A stretch of DNA of 64,000 nt from Siphonodentalium dalli (taxonomy: Eukaryota > Mollusca > Scaphopoda > Gadilida > Siphonodentaliidae). Below, piece by piece: positions 12,001 to 27,000 of the stretch. Below the pieces are notes generated by a model that was not told the DNA's origin, searched no databases, and worked only from the letters and a program-made list of their open reading frames with translations. The stretch lies in assembly GCA_032622095.1 (NCBI GenBank), contig CP136069.1, positions 127,677,450-127,741,449 of the forward strand. Direction: 5' to 3'. Position 1 is the stretch's first letter, and every line of letters starts with the position of its first letter. The translations under genes and the position numbers were made by a program.

Positions 12001-15000
12001 CTGCACAAGAAATGGAGAAATTTGTTCACCCCTCCGTGCTTGCCTTGAGTGCTGATTGAAATGCTACGCTGAGGAGTCATTTAAGCATACAGATGCTGGT
12101 AAATTAATTCAGAAATTGCCATTAAATAAATAAACAAAGGGTAAACAAACATATCTCTTTCAAAAAGGTGGTAAGTGTTTTCTCCTGATTTGAGCCTAAT
12201 TGACAGTATAAGCCCTTTAATAGCCGCACCCGCCATGCCAAATTGATTGTATTCTTGTTGTAAAACGTTGTTATATATATTCTGCTTGTGGAGGCGAATG
12301 TTCTTCTAAGTTATAAGAAGCAGACATAATTGTCCAAGTCTGAAAACTCCATTTTCACACCTATCCAAAATTTCCAACTCATACTTTGAAATATAATACC
12401 CTATGGTTGGAAGTTTCCAATTTATTGCCATTTCAGTCAAAACAAATTGACAGAAACAAAGGAAATTTTCGGCTTTTGATCTACAATCAACACACTTCAC
12501 ACCACTAAATATAACTTCTTTTGGTCTGAACTTTCCAATTAATGTTTTTGACCAACGTTTGGGGGCGATACACTGTTATGTTACTACCATAGTATCACTG
12601 CGATGTAAAATCTAACATAGTTTTATGTGTGCCTGCCAGTATGAAGTGATGCATCTTGGACTTTGGCCATTCACAGAGCTGAATAGATTGGGCACAGAGA
12701 AAATGTGGGAATTGGTGAGTAAATTTGCAACATAAACAATGATACCATGGTATAATTGTCCTAAATGCTGACAGCGGTCTCCCATTTGGACTATGTAAAT
12801 TTAGAAACTAATAGTTGACGAATTACTCTGCAAAATGCAATCACTAACATTGTTGTTGCAATTAACACTGCGCTTAGTGAGTGTCCATATTACTCCCAAA
12901 TGTTTAGACATTTGATTTGCATGGGTATGACAAGGTCAATTGGTCACAGTCGCATGTTTGGTAAGGCTCTCGTGCACGTAAATGATCGGTACGTGATCAA
13001 CCCAAGTACGTGGTGTGCTATTGTGCTCCAATTTCCATTCAATTTAAATTCCTTCACTACACACTACCCACATTGTCATTATTCACAGGGTGGATTAGGT
13101 TTGAGATAGAAAATACCTGCGACAAATTGCATAGGAATGGGACTCATATATGCAGAAAATCCAGAACCATTAGGGGAACTTATTTATTTTGAAGTGTTTA
13201 TAATGCCGCATCTGTACGTTTCCATTCTCTCGAACATGATAACTTGTCTAATTAGTCCAGATTTAAATTCTGGTCAATTTACTACATGATCTAATTAACG
13301 TTATTTACAATTCACAGTTCAATACATATTATAAACGTACATACATACAAACTATAAATATGTTGATCATATCAGATAAGATCATAATACTCTAGACTTT
13401 ACATACATGCAAGAAGGAATTTAACTCTTATGTCAATGGTGCATGGGTGGGCGGGGTACTTAAATCTGTTTCCACAGTCTTGTATGTACGAACTGAATGG
13501 CGATGTAGTTTCTATTATCAAAAAGCAGTTTGTCATTGATTAACCTATCCCCCTGATATCGACAAATCATCATTGAGATATTATTCTGTTTTGTTTTTAG
13601 TTTTCTGAAAGGCAAGTCCAGCTCACGTGAAATGGCCATTACTTGCTGTTTAAGTCCCAGTTGGCTAAAGAAAATTCTTCGATATTCAGAAATTCGATTT
13701 GATTGACAACCTAATCTAATCGATGAGCAAGGAGTATTTAGAATGCGTTGATATACATATTCGCATGATGGTGTAGATGTATTTGTTGCTGCATGTACTC
13801 AATAACCGTACGATACCTAGAACTATCTTTTTCCTCCGAAGACGTCCTTGTGTAATTGTCCCATGTGCGCAAGCCTACATGTACACACTATTATATCATC
13901 GGTTGTTTCAATGCAGATCTTGTTTCACAACCACAAGCCAATGAGACACCCTTGCATACCAGCTGAAGTATATGATATCATACTTGATTGCTTGAAGAAA
14001 ACGCCAGGAGAGCGAAGTAGTCTGGACGACGTAGAGAGTAGATTGGGTGAGTGGAAGATACTATTAGTTAACCCGCAGTACGGTGTTTGACCTACCCGAA
14101 GCCAGTCGTATCGCATGAGGCCGAATTGGATAGAGCTGTGTGGGGATAGGTAAAAACCTGTACTACGTGAACAGACTCGCTTATATATTGACATTAACAG
14201 TGAACTCAAATCAACATGTCCCTTCTTTCCAACCCATAGAAATGAATAGGGAAATTTGAACCTAACATTCCAGTATTTGTTCATTTTGTAGTACATAAAG
14301 AATATACTAAAATTCATGTACTGCTTGAAATATTTACCATAACACCAGATTACACCATTATTAACTGAACACAAATTGAATTGTCAAGTATTAACAAATA
14401 ATGATATCACACTCATTCCTCCCCTTTCACAAATACATAATATGAAAAAAAAAATTCCCAGAAATATCACGAGGTTTACTCCCGCGTTGTGACTTAAGCG
14501 ACAATATTATATCCCGCAAACGAGGCAGCCATACGATACGGAAAAAAATTATGTGTGGTTCCCAGAAATATCATGGGGTTTCGATGTTGACCACACAATA
14601 CGGGTTTATATTGTGTATCTATCGACAATCAAGTTCATGATAACACCCTAGTCAATAGGTAAGAAACGATATCTGCATCAACAATCTACACAATACATAC
14701 TTCGTGTAGCATGACATTTTATTACTTACCGAAGTATATAACTCACTTCGTCCTACCAATGCCAGTGGGTCGCATCCACCGTGAGTATTCCCTTTTACAC
14801 TCTGACGCATAGGCAAGCATTCTGATCTTAAATACCTTAAATACCTTCAATATTAATGTTCTTCTCTGAGAACCCATATCACTATATATACTGTCTTCTG
14901 TACATATTAGTGTAATATATTCAATATCTCCATAGAAGGAGGCAATAAAGATATATTATACTTCTAAAAACAATGTCCTATCTGATTTTGCACAAAGTGT

Positions 15001-18000
15001 TTCATTCCATAACCAAATTCCATGCCAGCCACTCTGGCATTTTGAAGGAGCGCTTGGTTTTTGAAAGTAGTAGGATTCGAATGCCATATATTCTGAAAAC
15101 TGATGATGTGTGATTACTAAACTTTGCTCCCCATTTAGGATATATGTACAGATATTCAATAAATTCGTCTCACAAACATATATACATATATGATGGTATG
15201 AGCTCATTACTCTCAGTCAAGTGGAATTCTCGTGGCGTTGTGAAAAATAGCATAAAATACAATGGCTTAGATCTTGAAAAACTCTGTATGAAACTGTATA
15301 TGGTATAATTGTTAGCAAGTCTGATTCCCGTTATTCCATTTGCAACCAAGTCTCATATTGGAACATCGCATTTATGTTGACCGTCTTAACGTTGAAGCCG
15401 AAAACGTAACTAATCGTTGTGTGAGCACATTCGATAACCCATTGCTGACATTTCCAGGTGGTTGCGTTTCGTATATGCATTCTTGTCTCCAAACATACAT
15501 ATTGTCGTAATAGCATGCTGTTTAGAGTTAAGCAATGCATATATTTTTGTCAGGCATATAATTTGAAAACTCTCGCACACATTCAGTGATGATCTCAGTA
15601 TAAAGTGGAACTCATTGCCAACTCATTGTTTACGAATGAGACACATCCTCTGTCAACGTGAATATTTCAACCAATTTACCTCAGTTAAGCCGCTGTGATG
15701 TAGGTTGAACATTTTTTCAGCCAAAGTTGCCATCGCTCGACACAGTGCAGCAAGAGACGTTACCTACCCAGAATTATCATCAACGCAGACAGAGATGAAA
15801 TTGCCAGAAATGGTAAGATGAATTGTATGCCACTGGCTGCTGGTTTCCCCAAGGATATTGGGAACTAGATGTGGTGGCATAAAATAACAGTTGATAAAAA
15901 CAAATAGTTCATTCAGCTTCAAGTTTATATAGGATACCCGTACTCTATTGAATTTGATATTCGGTGATTTGAGCAGGAATAGTTTGTGTGCGAGTCGACT
16001 TGTCGTTTAGTGTACATGGATGTTTATCTCAATTGTAATTCGATTGACCATCACAATTAAAAGAAAATGCACGAAAGACACGTGTGAGATGAGATATTCT
16101 TCCTTCAGTGATCAAATCGCTGTGCAATTCCCATGGAGTTAATTAGAACACCATCAGAACAACTTACCGTTGACCGTATATACAGTTAATAACGTTCCGG
16201 TTGACTCGATTACGCGATGCCTAGCATCACAATAACGAATTTTACGTGCGTTGTTAACGACACCGTGCTCCGTTGAAATTGTTTTCGCCGATCAGCGGGC
16301 GATGTTGGTGAATCTAAATATAAAGTTAGCAGCTCTCGGCCAATCAGAATTCGTATTTCAGAGACAAATATTCAACTTGAATTACACTATTCGTCGAGCA
16401 ACTGGAGGAGTAACATTGTTGTCATAATATAATTGGCATGGAATTAGGAGCGTTGGCGACTGTTAAATTCAGTCACTCAGCTTGAAATAAGTTTCACGTT
16501 GCTCATGACTACTCACAACTAAAATATTCTTGAATTTCTACTGTGACTTGCAGAAAAAGACAACAAACCATAACGACAAAAACATAGGAAATATCTAATG
16601 ATTCCATCTATAACCTCGTATGTTATGGCTATTTCCTCTTTTTCGTTGTAGACGCTGCCAGATTATTTCAAGAAATTCAAATCTTCTGATAGTAAATATT
16701 CATAATTACTGATTTTGACAGGAAATATTTGCAACAAACACACTGCACTGCGTAGCTTATTAACACAACCTGGGTATGCGCTCAGTTTACCATCTGAAAT
16801 AGTGAATGTCTGCGAGAACATAAATAAAACATTTTTCATTACATATTTTAGTTTTTGGTAGCCATTTGCAGAACTAATTGTTTTTGTCGCGCGAAGGACC
16901 AAAAACAACACAAAACAACAGCCATAGTATTCAACCACGTTTGCAATAATCTGACAGATATAAGCACTCAATACTGATTCATCTTTTCAGACATTATGTT
17001 ATTTTATGGTGACTTTTTGTCCAAAAAATAGTTCTGCCAATGGCCGCCGAGAAACTAAACTATGCACCGAAAATGTGTTATTTATATTCTACAAACATTC
17101 ATGATTTAAGATAGTAAACGGAGCGCATACCACAGTTGGGTTCACAAGCTACACAATTCAGTGCGTTTGTTGCAAATATTTCCCGTCAAACTCCCCAGTG
17201 ACCAGCCTTGAACATTGTTGTTTTTATTTTGTTTGAACCACTTTTTTACATTATTAGAACGTATCTCTCATATGGTGAGGATGGGATTAAAAGTTGTTGT
17301 TATAGTACTATAACATACATTGGTTGTAAAGGATAATGATTGTTTCCTTCAAATTGAAAATTTGAAATTGAGATATTTTGAAAATCACGAATGGGGCGCG
17401 TTCTTAACTGCTATAGAATTTCGATGATTCTAATAGTTTGAAAATGTAGCTTTGCTATGGAAGAGTTTAATTTGCCATGCATGGCTTCCCGTGCTGAAAC
17501 AAGCCATTACTGCGATGCCATCGATTTGCTGACATAGTTTTCGACAACAAAGCCTCTGACTGACAATATGAACAATTCTATTGCAGATCCCGAAGACCAG
17601 TACTACAACACCAAATTGTACAAGCGTACAATAAGAAACGACGTAGCCATGAAATATCAAGATATATCCTGGCAATCTCCAACATATAAATATGAGGTGG
17701 GACCTTAGTCGTCTTTTTGAGATTTGTTTTCCATAATTACTATTCGTTTTCTGGCACGTGAAAGTTTTAAAACATTTACATTAGTGTTGACGAAAATGGA
17801 TATTGGTTCTTGTTTATGCAACCAAATCCTGCAAACATTTTGACTGATTGGGGTCTGTATTATCCACACGTTTCTTGTCGGAGTTTCTACCTTTGATATG
17901 TCAGTGTGTCGACGATATATGTCAGGTCCTTCATATGAAGAAACGGGATGAGATGCAGCGATGACATGGTAGTGTTTAGATTACGGATAAGTAAATAACG

Positions 18001-21000
18001 AAACAAATTCGTCTGAAGCCAATGGTATTCTGGCTGTGACCATTTCGTGATCATCGCTGCTTAGCCTTATGCAACATAGCGGCAGGATACAGCAAAAGAG
18101 TACAGTTAAGAAACATATTTTATAACACAGTGGTCTTATCCATTACAACGTGTCCTCATTCTTTTAATCTGATGCAGCAAGGCAGCCGCTCCCTTATACC
18201 AAATCCTAGCTGCATGATGGCTAATATATTCATTAATAAAACAATTCAATAATGAACACTGAACAAGTATTATGGACTCAAACTTAACAACCCTCTCATC
18301 AATAAATTGGTTATCCCATCAGTCATACACGTATGACTGGTGATGATATATTATTCCTCGGGAGGAACGAGGAGACAAAGGTGCATAATGCTTATACTCA
18401 TGTGTGGGACATATTAAGATAATCAGTTCAACAAATGGCCTGAACTTATTATCGAAACATTTTCTACGGGAACTACTCGCTAATCAGCATTTAGTAAATA
18501 CTGCAGACCACATTCTTGAACACCTTTAACCCTTTATATACTAAATACTCATTGACGAGAAGTTCCAATAGGACATATTGAGGTAATGAGGTCATCAATC
18601 GACAATAGGTCGATTCATGAACTGTCCCACCAATGAATATGAATCAATCTGTTCTTGTATTATCTGTGTTACTGTCTTTCGTCTTGTATTACTTTAACAT
18701 TCCTCTAAATGAGTAATTTAGACCATTCCAATGTATTCTGCTATAACTGAATGGGAGAATCCATTTAATATAAACATGTTTAAAAAAGCTCAATAATATG
18801 TTACCTGAATTGACACAATGACATTAGCCTTACGTAATTTGTCATAATTTAAATGAATGATTAACTTATTATAGTGACATTAATATATATCAGACAACAA
18901 ATGGTCACAAACAGGGGATCCCAAAACAACGTTACAATATAATTTAGGCTATATTCCCGGACATTTAGGTCTATGTGAATTTTAAAATTACATATATCAT
19001 ATAAATTAAAATTCACATTGTGATCAAGATTCATTTAGAGCCTGGGAGTCTTCATCTAAACTGGTACGAATTATACAGGAATTTTGCTATTTGGATTGAA
19101 CAGTTATCCATGGACATTGTAAGGGGAACGTCATCACCGTTGTGTAGCACATTGGATTTTATTTAGTTCACGTTATTTTAACCATGTCTATACTAAAGCA
19201 TCATTAACGAGTAGCTATCCCATACGACATGTTCAGATAATAAGTTCAACAAATTCTTGAGCTTATTATCTAAACATTTCCCTCAATAAAAAATAGGACT
19301 CCTTCTGTACTTATATTGATATGTCATCTGATTTTACCACCTTAAGGCCTCTCCAACTGAATAATATATCACTCTAATGTACACTTTTTAACTGACTGGG
19401 AGAATCCATTTAGTATAAAAAGGGCTAATAGTTAGATCTCTGGTGATGACAGGTTATGACAAATGTTAATCAGAGTCTTCCTCCCTGTATCAATTGGTTG
19501 GATTGAATTTCGCGTGAATCATAAATCGGTTCACCAATTTAGTTATTGCATTCATGTAATTGTACTTGGCAACAAACGATTATTTCGTCGATACTCAACA
19601 AGACACTTACTTGATCTGGATTGTAATTAATACAGGTATGCTCGTAATAACAAGATACAGTGATATACCTAGTTTAGACTGTCAGACAGAAGACTGATTT
19701 TGGTCCATTGCTAGTATTAATAGATGGCTACATCTACATTAAAATGGACATGGGTCAACAAATACAACATGATGTGACAGATCAAATCGGGAATAAATAT
19801 TTTTCACGCAGAATTCACTAGAACTCATTGAACAAAATGATGTTCTTTCTAACACAAGGGATGACGAAAAAACTTTCATTTAACAACAAAAGTATTTATG
19901 TGATAGTGTTTATAATATGTTCTAAAACAAGCGATGTATACCATGACATGTGCCATCGGCCCAGTGGTGTACACAATCCCCTGCTGACTTGTTGTTGGTT
20001 AATAATTTTAAATGTATTGACCACACGGACAAGTCAGTGAAGTCCCATGTTGATAGCAACTTCAAGTTGCAAACAAATGACATTTGAAGCCGGTTAACAA
20101 ATTGCAATCAGATCGATTCTATGAAATGGTGTTATATTATAAAATTTTGACTGTTACTTTACTGTCTACCACCACTCTCCATGACCTGACCATGTTGACA
20201 ATATTTATGTACCCACCGACTAAGCGATTAGTGGTAACTACTTTCAAGTCAGAGCTATATTATGTGATGGTCAACGTGTCCGGCCAGCACATACATCAGT
20301 TAACCAATGCTGTGTTTTGCATTGAGGTCGCACTTTTCATGGTACAGGGTATAAATTTTGGTGTGTTTTCAGTATGGCGAAGTCGTTGTCACAGAAGATG
20401 TCAGCCGGGAGTTCAAGGAGATATCTGAGCCAACAATAAGAAGCGCTAAAATTGAAGGAGTTAACTCAAATTCGATTAAATTAATAGATCCGAATAGTAT
20501 GAAAAGTAAACTGGTGAGTATTCTATAATATATCTAACCATTCGAAAACTGTCTCGGCGTAAACTTTAAACTTGTTTCATTGGAATCAACTAATCATTCT
20601 GGTGAGTGTTGTGAAAATTGCACATGTAGATGAAAATCCTATTCATATTCGATTTCGGTAAACTATGGGTGCCACCTGTTCTCTCGAAAATTCGCTCATT
20701 ATTTGCTTATAATATAACTTGTTTCTGGTAGATAAACTTCTTAGAATCGCCTCATTTTGAGCCGATAAGTTTTGGTCACATTATCACCTCATAATGAGGC
20801 GATTCTAAGCATACTACGTGCGGACAATGGCACAAGTAAGCAACTCACGAATTTTCAGGTTTACGCTCTTTAACATGTATTTCACTGTGGTCCTTGCGAT
20901 AGAAGGAAATAATGGATATGAGTCTATTATCTGCTTATTTCAGTATGAAATAATCACATTATGTACCTATTTCAAATTATAGGTCAATTATGTGCGTATA

Positions 21001-24000
21001 TTTTCACTATGTGGTCAGTAAGATTCTTTCGTGTATTTTCACTATGCAGTTGGTAGGATTCTTTCATGTATTTTCACTATGCGGACAGTAGGATTCTTTC
21101 GTGTATTTTCACTTTGCAGTCGGTAGGATTCATTCGTGTATTTTCACTATGCGGTCGGTATGATTCTTTCGTGTATTTTCACTATGCGGTTGTTATGATT
21201 CTTTCGTGTATTTTCACTATGCGGTGGTAAGAATTCTTTCATGAATTTTCACTATACAGTTGGTAGGATTCTTTCGTGTATTTTTACTATGCAGTCGGTA
21301 GGATTCTTTTATGTATTTTCACTATGCGGCTGGTAGGATTCTTTCGTGTATTTTCACTATACGGTCGGTAGTATTATTTCGTGTATTTTCACTATACGGT
21401 CGGTAGAATTATTTCGTGTATTTTCACTCTGTGGTCGGTATAATGTTTTGTGTATTTTCAATATACGGTCGGAATGACTCTTTCGGGTATTTCACTATCG
21501 GGTCGGTATGATTATTTCGTGTATTTCACTATGCTGACAGGATTCTTTCATGTATTTTCACTATGAAGTCGGTAGGATTCTTTCATGTATTTTCAATATG
21601 AATTCGGTATGATTCTTTCGTGTATATTCACGTTGCGGTTGGTATGATTCTTTCATGAATTTTCACTATACAGTTGGTAGGATTCTTTCGTGTATTTTCA
21701 CTATTCGGTCGGTAGGATTCTTTCATGTATTTCCACTATGCGGTGGGTATAATTCTTTCATGAATTTTCACTATACAGTTGGTAGGATTCTTTCATGTAT
21801 TTTCACTATGCGGACAGTAGGATTCTTTCGTGTATTTTCACTTTGCAGTCGGTAGGCTTCATTCGTGTATTTTCACTATGCGGTCGGTATGATTCTTTTG
21901 TGTATTTTCACTATGCGGTTGTTATGATTCTTTCGTCTATTTTCACTATGCGGTGGATATAATTCTTTCATGAATTTTCACTATACAGTTGGTTGGATTC
22001 TTTCGTGTATTTTTGCTATTCAGTCGGTAGGATTCTTTCGTGTATTTTCACTATGTGGTCAGTAGAATTCTTTCGTGTGTGTATTTTCAATATACGGTCG
22101 GAAGGACTCTTTCGTGTATTTCACTATGTGGTCGGTATGATTATTTCATGTATTTTCAATATACGGTCGGAAGGACTTTTTCGTGTATTTTCACTAGGCG
22201 ATCGGTATGATTCTTTCGTGTAATTTCACTACGCGGTTGGTAGGATTCTTCGTGTATTTTCACTGTGTGGTCAGTAGGATTCTTTCGTGTATTTTTACTA
22301 TGCGGTCGGTAGGATTCTTTCATGTAATTTTACTATGCGGTCGGTATGATTCTTTTGTGTATTTTCACTATGCGGTCGTTACGATTCTTTCGTGAATTTT
22401 CACTGTACTGTTCGTAGGATTCTTTCGTGTATTTTCATTTTGGGGTCCGTAGGATTCTTTCTTGTATTTTCATTATACGGTCGGTAGGATTCTTTTGTGT
22501 ATTTTCGCTATGCGGTCGGTAGGATTCTTTCGTGTATTTTCACTATGCAGTCGGTAGGATTCTTTCTTGTATTTTCACTATGCAGTCGGTAGGATTCTTT
22601 CTTGTATTTTCACTATGCAGTCGGTAGGATTCTTTCTTGTATTTTCATTAGGCGATCGGTATGATTCTTTCGTGTAATTTCACTACGCGGTTGGTAGGAT
22701 TCTTCGTGTATTTTCACTATGTGGTCAGTAGGATTCTTTCGTGTATTTTTACTATGCGGTCGGTAGGATTCTTTCATGTAATTTTACTATGCGGTCGGTA
22801 TGATTCTTTTGTGTATTTTCACTATGCGGTCGGTAGGATTCTTTCGTGTATTTTCACTATGCAGTCGGTAGGATTCTTTCTTGTATTTTCACTATGCAGT
22901 CGGTAGGATTCTTTCTTGTATTTTCACTATGCAGTCGGTAGGATTCTTTCTTGTATTTTCATTAGGCGATCGGTATGATTCTTTCGTGTAATTTCACTAC
23001 GCGGTTGGTAGGATTCTTCGTGTATTTTCACTGTGTGGTCAGTAGGATTCTTTTGTGTATTTTTACTATGCGGTCGGTAGGATTCTTTCATGTAATTTTA
23101 CTATGCGGTCGGTATGATTCTTTTGTGTACTTTCACTATGCGGTCGGTAGGATTCTTTCGTGTATTTTCACTATGCAGTCGGTAGGATTCTTTCTTGTAT
23201 TTTCACTATGCAGTCGGTAGGATTCTTTCTTGTATTTTCATTATACAGTCGGTACGATTCTTTCGTGAATTTTCACTTTGGGGTTCGTAGGATTCTTTCT
23301 TGTATTTTCACTATGCAGTCGGTAGGATTCTTTCTTGTATTTTCATTATACAGTCGGTACGATTCTTTCGTGAATTTTCACTTTGGGGTCCGTAGGATTC
23401 TTTCGTGTATTTTCACTTTGGGGTCCGTAGGATTCTTTCGTGTATTTTCATTATACGGTCGGTAGGATTCTTTCGTGTATTTTCACTATACAGTCGGTAG
23501 GATTTTTTCGTGTATTTTCATTATACGGTCGGTAGGATTCTTTCGTGCATTTTCACTATACGGTCGGTAGGATTCTTTCGTGTATTTTCACTATACGGTC
23601 GGTAGGATTCTTTCGTCTATTTTCATTATACGGTCGGTAGGATTCTTTCGTGTATTTTCATTATACGGTCGGTAGGATTCTTTCGTGTATTTTCACTATG
23701 CGGTCGGTAGGATTCTTTCGTGTATTTTCACTATGCAGTCGGTAGGATTCTTTCGTGTATTTTCATTATACGGTCGGTAGGATTCTTTCGTGTATTTTCA
23801 TTATACGGTCGGTAGGATTCTTTCGTGTATTTTCACTATACGGTCGGTAGGATTCTTTCGTGTATTTTCACTATGCGGTCGGTAGGATTCTTTCGTGTAT
23901 TTTCACTATGCGGTCGGTACAATAAGATTTATGCTGATTTGGCTCGAGGAGCAATTGCCAACCAGAAGTTAAGGAGCGAGTGACTGAATGGAAATTCGGA

Positions 24001-27000
24001 ACTAGATCATGACATTTAGTTTTTGGTGCTCATATACTAGTCTAATGCCATACATAAACACAGATGAATGACACATTTTATGATAGCATCGTTGTTATAA
24101 AGATATTAAACCAACACATATTTCGGGATGAATTGGGGGGGGGGGGGGGTCCACCAAAACAATCCATATACAGTACCGATGAGGCGATGGTCGGAAACCA
24201 GGAAACTCAATGCTTAGAATTTATGTTATTTATTAGGCCGTGGCTAAAAGACGGTATACCGCTTTAGTACCAAACGCTAAAGAGTGGTTTACCGCGCTTT
24301 AGCTATATGGGTCTGATACGCTAATTAACGGTATACCGCTCTTTAGCGTTTGGTGCTAAAGAACGGTATACTGCTCTTTAGTGACAAACGCTAAAGAGCG
24401 GTATACCACGCTTTGGCTATATGGGCCTGATATGCTAATGAACGGTATACCACTCTTTAGCGTTTGGTGCTAAAGAACGGTATACTGCTCTTTAGCCCTC
24501 GGTGCTAAAGAGCGGTCCAGGTTGGATGAGCGGCACGTGCGTTGCCAAGATATTTTGCGCATTGCCCAACACATAACGTTATAATCCGTACCGCTCTTTA
24601 GCCCTCATCACTAAAGGGCGGTATACCGTTCTTTAGCCCTCAGTACTAAAGAGCGGTATACCGTTCTTTAGCCACTTCGTATTTATTATTAACACATACT
24701 GGAACTATTCTGTTATTCGGAGGGCTAACACACTTTTGTTGCAAAGTGACTAGAGGTGCTTCTCGGCTAGATTGAACGAAAATCGTTTATCGTGAATTGT
24801 GGCAACTGCACCGAGTACAATGCACCATGTTTGAGGGAACTGTTGATAATTAGATTATGAACTATTTATATAAAACGTATATTAACTTGTACAGGTATAA
24901 AACTAAAATAGTGTATTACAATATGTAGAAAGAGAGGTAATATGACTGCACATATCACAATCAGATCATCGAATGATACCAACAGTGATGTACATTCTTC
25001 ACGGTCCATCAGATGAAGAAGATATTTTCCAGTGCTAAGATAAAACATAGTTATATATGATTTATTTGTGTCTATGACAAAACATATGGCGTATCTGTGT
25101 CTGTAACAAAACAAAGGTTGTATTAGTAATAAACTTTCCAAGATCGACCCAGAAAGCAAAATGCAGCCATCCAAGGAGAGAAGAGAGCATAGAGACCGAT
25201 GACTAAATACTAAATGACTGGTCACAGTAGATCCAACCAATACACTAACTCGGCGTTCAAGGCACATTCTAATTGTCATGTATCTTATAATTTAAAAAAC
25301 ATGACACAAATACTGTTGAGTCTGACACAAATACCGTTGAGTCTATAATTGGCAATACTCGTAATGTAATCTTAAGGCAGATCACTCTTTCTTTGTATGC
25401 ACTTATAAAATACGTGCATTGCTGCTCTTATAATATAAAATGAATTTAAATGATATATGTCTCTACTTTACCTTTCATTGTATTGATTGTTGATATATTT
25501 GAATTGTATACTGGGAAGAATTAGCCATTTGTATGTCCCATTGTTGAAATCTTTACGATTCGAACTGCCAATACACTTGCAATAATAGACATAGTATCAT
25601 AGAACAAGCCTACGATAATTTTATTGAACATTGTATTGCAGCATATGAACAAGCGTCCCCAGAACAAATGACACAGAATAACATAACAGAGAACCATGCT
25701 TGACAAACGGATTATTACATAACAATCTCCCCTTACAGTGTAATCATGCTTATGTTTGAATATTTCATTGTTAGCATATACTTATATTTACACTGACATA
25801 TGCATTCGCGTTGATGAATATGAATGCGGTGCGTTGGTTGGTTGAAATTATGTCATCTGATGCCGCGCTCTGACCCAAGTTTCTGTGTAGACGAAATTTA
25901 CATCCAGTCAAGAGAATAACGTTGGAAATGGTCACTTAATACTCTTTTAATCTGCCAGTTGACTCGGTTGAGTATAAATATAAGTAATGGAAGTTGATTT
26001 TGTTGCGTTCCATGGAACGAAAGCAAATCAACATCCATTTCTTAAATAAATATAGTACACATAAACATTCAATCTACCAATCCACTCAATGTGATTATAT
26101 ATATAGTTGGTCGTCTGTTGCAGGTGTACCGATGCATGGCGTCAATACCACTGCTCGAATATGCCAAGAAATGTGGTACATACCAAATGTATCCGAAGCT
26201 CATCAAATGCTTCCATAACCTAGCTGTAGAGTTGAATAAACTACAAGAACAAGGCTGGTGTCACGGAAATATCCGACCTGACTACATTCATTTCGATGAA
26301 ACGACATAGGTAGCGTACCCAGACTTTAACACGTGCTCGCATCCTGCATTGTAAACGTATACCTGAACATCCCTTATATTATATTCACCCGATAATACAA
26401 AACTGGTGGTAGTTCTGATCATTTACGGATGAGGATGGTGGGAAATAAACACAAAAAGGCTTATAAAACGTATCTTTACCACAGCTAACTACGTTGGAAG
26501 TAAGACCTATGTAGTTCAACCAGCAATGTTACATAAATTTGCCTGTAATAGCATGCATATATCGTACAAGAATCAATCTTACATGTATTTGAAGGCAGAT
26601 GTTAGTCTCATTTGATTTAAGCATATTTGAATAGTATAATAATATACAGAGACTGGGGGCTGGAGGACACGTTCTTGAAACTTAGATGCCGCCAATCGCC
26701 ACAATACCAAATATGTATAACAACGTATATCAACAAAATATCAATATGATTGGTTTGGCATGTTAGTCTCATATCGTTAGTTTAGGTAAATATGTATTTT
26801 GTAGGCATGTGGTCGTTCATTGTCTGGCACGATATGGTTTTCTGTGATGAAATGTCTGCACAAATACCTGGCAAATTTACCAGTGTGTGGAAGTATACTA
26901 AACCAACAGGGGCCAGCAGTATCATGTCATTCAATTATGTTCTAACTCGCTTCGATCAAACGAACATAGAAGATTTACTCAATAAAAACTACAAAATAGA

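Larger units (their letters stand above)
17697..20372. other. Intron with two dispersed MITE-like copies
   Basis: Related copies lie at about 18,530-18,785 and 19,180-19,430. Both run from 'tatactaaa' to 'gggagaatccattta' and are listed separately. No exon was supported in the rest. Confidence 0.5.

Noticed and set aside
21655..23465. Several open reading frames of 60-100 codons
   Set aside because: All are translations of the 35-bp repeat with repeating Phe/Ser/Arg text; no splice or domain evidence.
21000..23919. CRISPR-like regular array
   Set aside because: Units are contiguous 35-bp copies without unique spacers, in the intron of a eukaryotic gene. It is a minisatellite.
25987..26045. 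Frame 'MEVDFVAFHGTKANQHPF' upstream of the HGN exon
   Set aside because: No acceptor or donor in a compatible phase and only a weak likeness to a kinase strand 3.
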